DNA of 64,000 nucleotides, from assembly GCA_028752905.1 (NCBI GenBank), contig JAQNBH010000299.1, positions 342,501 through 406,500 on the forward strand, given 5' to 3'. The notes under the pieces were generated by a model. It was not told the DNA's origin, ran no database searches, and was given only the letters and a program-made list of their open reading frames with translations. The position numbers and the translations under genes were made by a program. How positions within the stretch are numbered: the stretch's first letter is position 1; each line of letters opens with the position of its first letter. Below are positions 63,801 to 64,000 of this stretch, in pieces. Source of the stretch: Cladorhizidae sp. MBARI D1340-BT2. Lineage: Eukaryota; Porifera; Demospongiae; Poecilosclerida; Cladorhizidae.

Positions 63801-64000
63801 ATGCTAGGTGTATAACCATGCTAGGTGTATAACCATGCTAGGTATATAACCATGCTAGGTGTATAACCATGCTAGGTATATAACCATGCTAGGTGTAATA
63901 CCATGATAGGTGTAATACCATGCTAGGTGTATAACCATGCTAGGTATATAACCATGCTAGGTGTATAACCATTCTAGGTATATAACCATGCTAGGTGTAT
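57831..64000. repeat. About 2.7-2.8 kb tandem duplication at the end of the satellite
   Basis: The unique variant tgtgtaaccatt occurs at about 57829 and 60559 (2,730 bp apart). The markers tatacccatgc (59074/61861) and tgtatgtatagcc (59326/62113) are both 2,787 bp apart. The difference between offsets is accounted for by small indels. The second copy runs to the window end. Confidence 0.8.

Larger units (their letters stand above)
33577..64000. repeat. 17-bp satellite, second array (continues past window end)
   Basis: About 1,790 units of ctaggtgtataaccatg over 30.4 kb, with the same variant types as the first array. It has no open frames and no inserted genes or transposons in the window. 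Higher-order repeats of several sizes are visible (68 bp, 651 bp, 2,476 bp, 3,730 bp, about 2.75-2.79 kb). Phase-breaking junctions such as tatatactgtaacc (38141, 40617, 45057) and tgtatgtatagcc (44147, 47996, 59326, 62113) serve as markers. Size and uniformity suggest heterochromatin, possibly centromeric or subtelomeric; this is inference. Confidence 0.97.

Noticed and set aside
33577..64000. CRISPR-like array
   Set aside because: Units are contiguous 17-mers with no distinct spacers, and the genomic context is animal, with introns and LINE/piggyBac remnants.

Overview
The window looks like nuclear DNA of an animal, most likely a marine invertebrate such as a sponge or similar early-branching metazoan (a guess from overall character only). 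The evidence is one clean spliced exon of a gamma-tubulin complex component 3 (TUBGCP3) gene, a decayed piggyBac transposase that carries a phase-consistent spliceosomal intron, and the decayed 3' end of a non-LTR retrotransposon. There are no operons, bacterial genes or RNA genes that I can support.

Most of the 64 kb is tandem repeat DNA. In order: 30-bp minisatellite A (1-608); a 1.6 kb low-copy spacer (609-2206); a 17-bp satellite (2207-7690); a mixed unique region with the piggyBac and LINE remnants, a TTAA-bounded MITE-like element and small repeats (7691-16017); a 34-bp minisatellite (16018-17311); AT-rich DNA (17312-18120); a 39-bp minisatellite (18121-19257); a short unique stretch with a G-quadruplex motif and a candidate exon (19258-19787); a 69-bp array with higher-order structure (19788-27636); 30-bp minisatellite B (27637-29456); the TUBGCP3 exon on the minus strand (29524-29796); a 31-bp minisatellite (30014-30632); a second copy of minisatellite A (30633-31976); a second copy of the spacer (31977-33576); and a second, much larger 17-bp satellite array that runs off the window end (33577-64000).

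The block 'minisatellite A - spacer - 17-bp satellite' therefore occurs twice, about 31.37 kb apart, with spacer copies that differ by only about ten substitutions and several small indels. It is either a recent segmental duplication or two haplotypes placed in tandem by the assembler.

The long open frames inside the minisatellites are by-products of repeat units whose length is a multiple of three (30, 39, 48, 69 bp) and should not be annotated as proteins. The only ordinary cellular coding sequence I can support is the 91-codon TUBGCP3 exon. The most unusual structures are the 69-bp array, in which every unit carries splice-site-like signals, the multi-level higher-order organisation of the 17-bp satellite, and the direct array-to-array junctions with microhomology.
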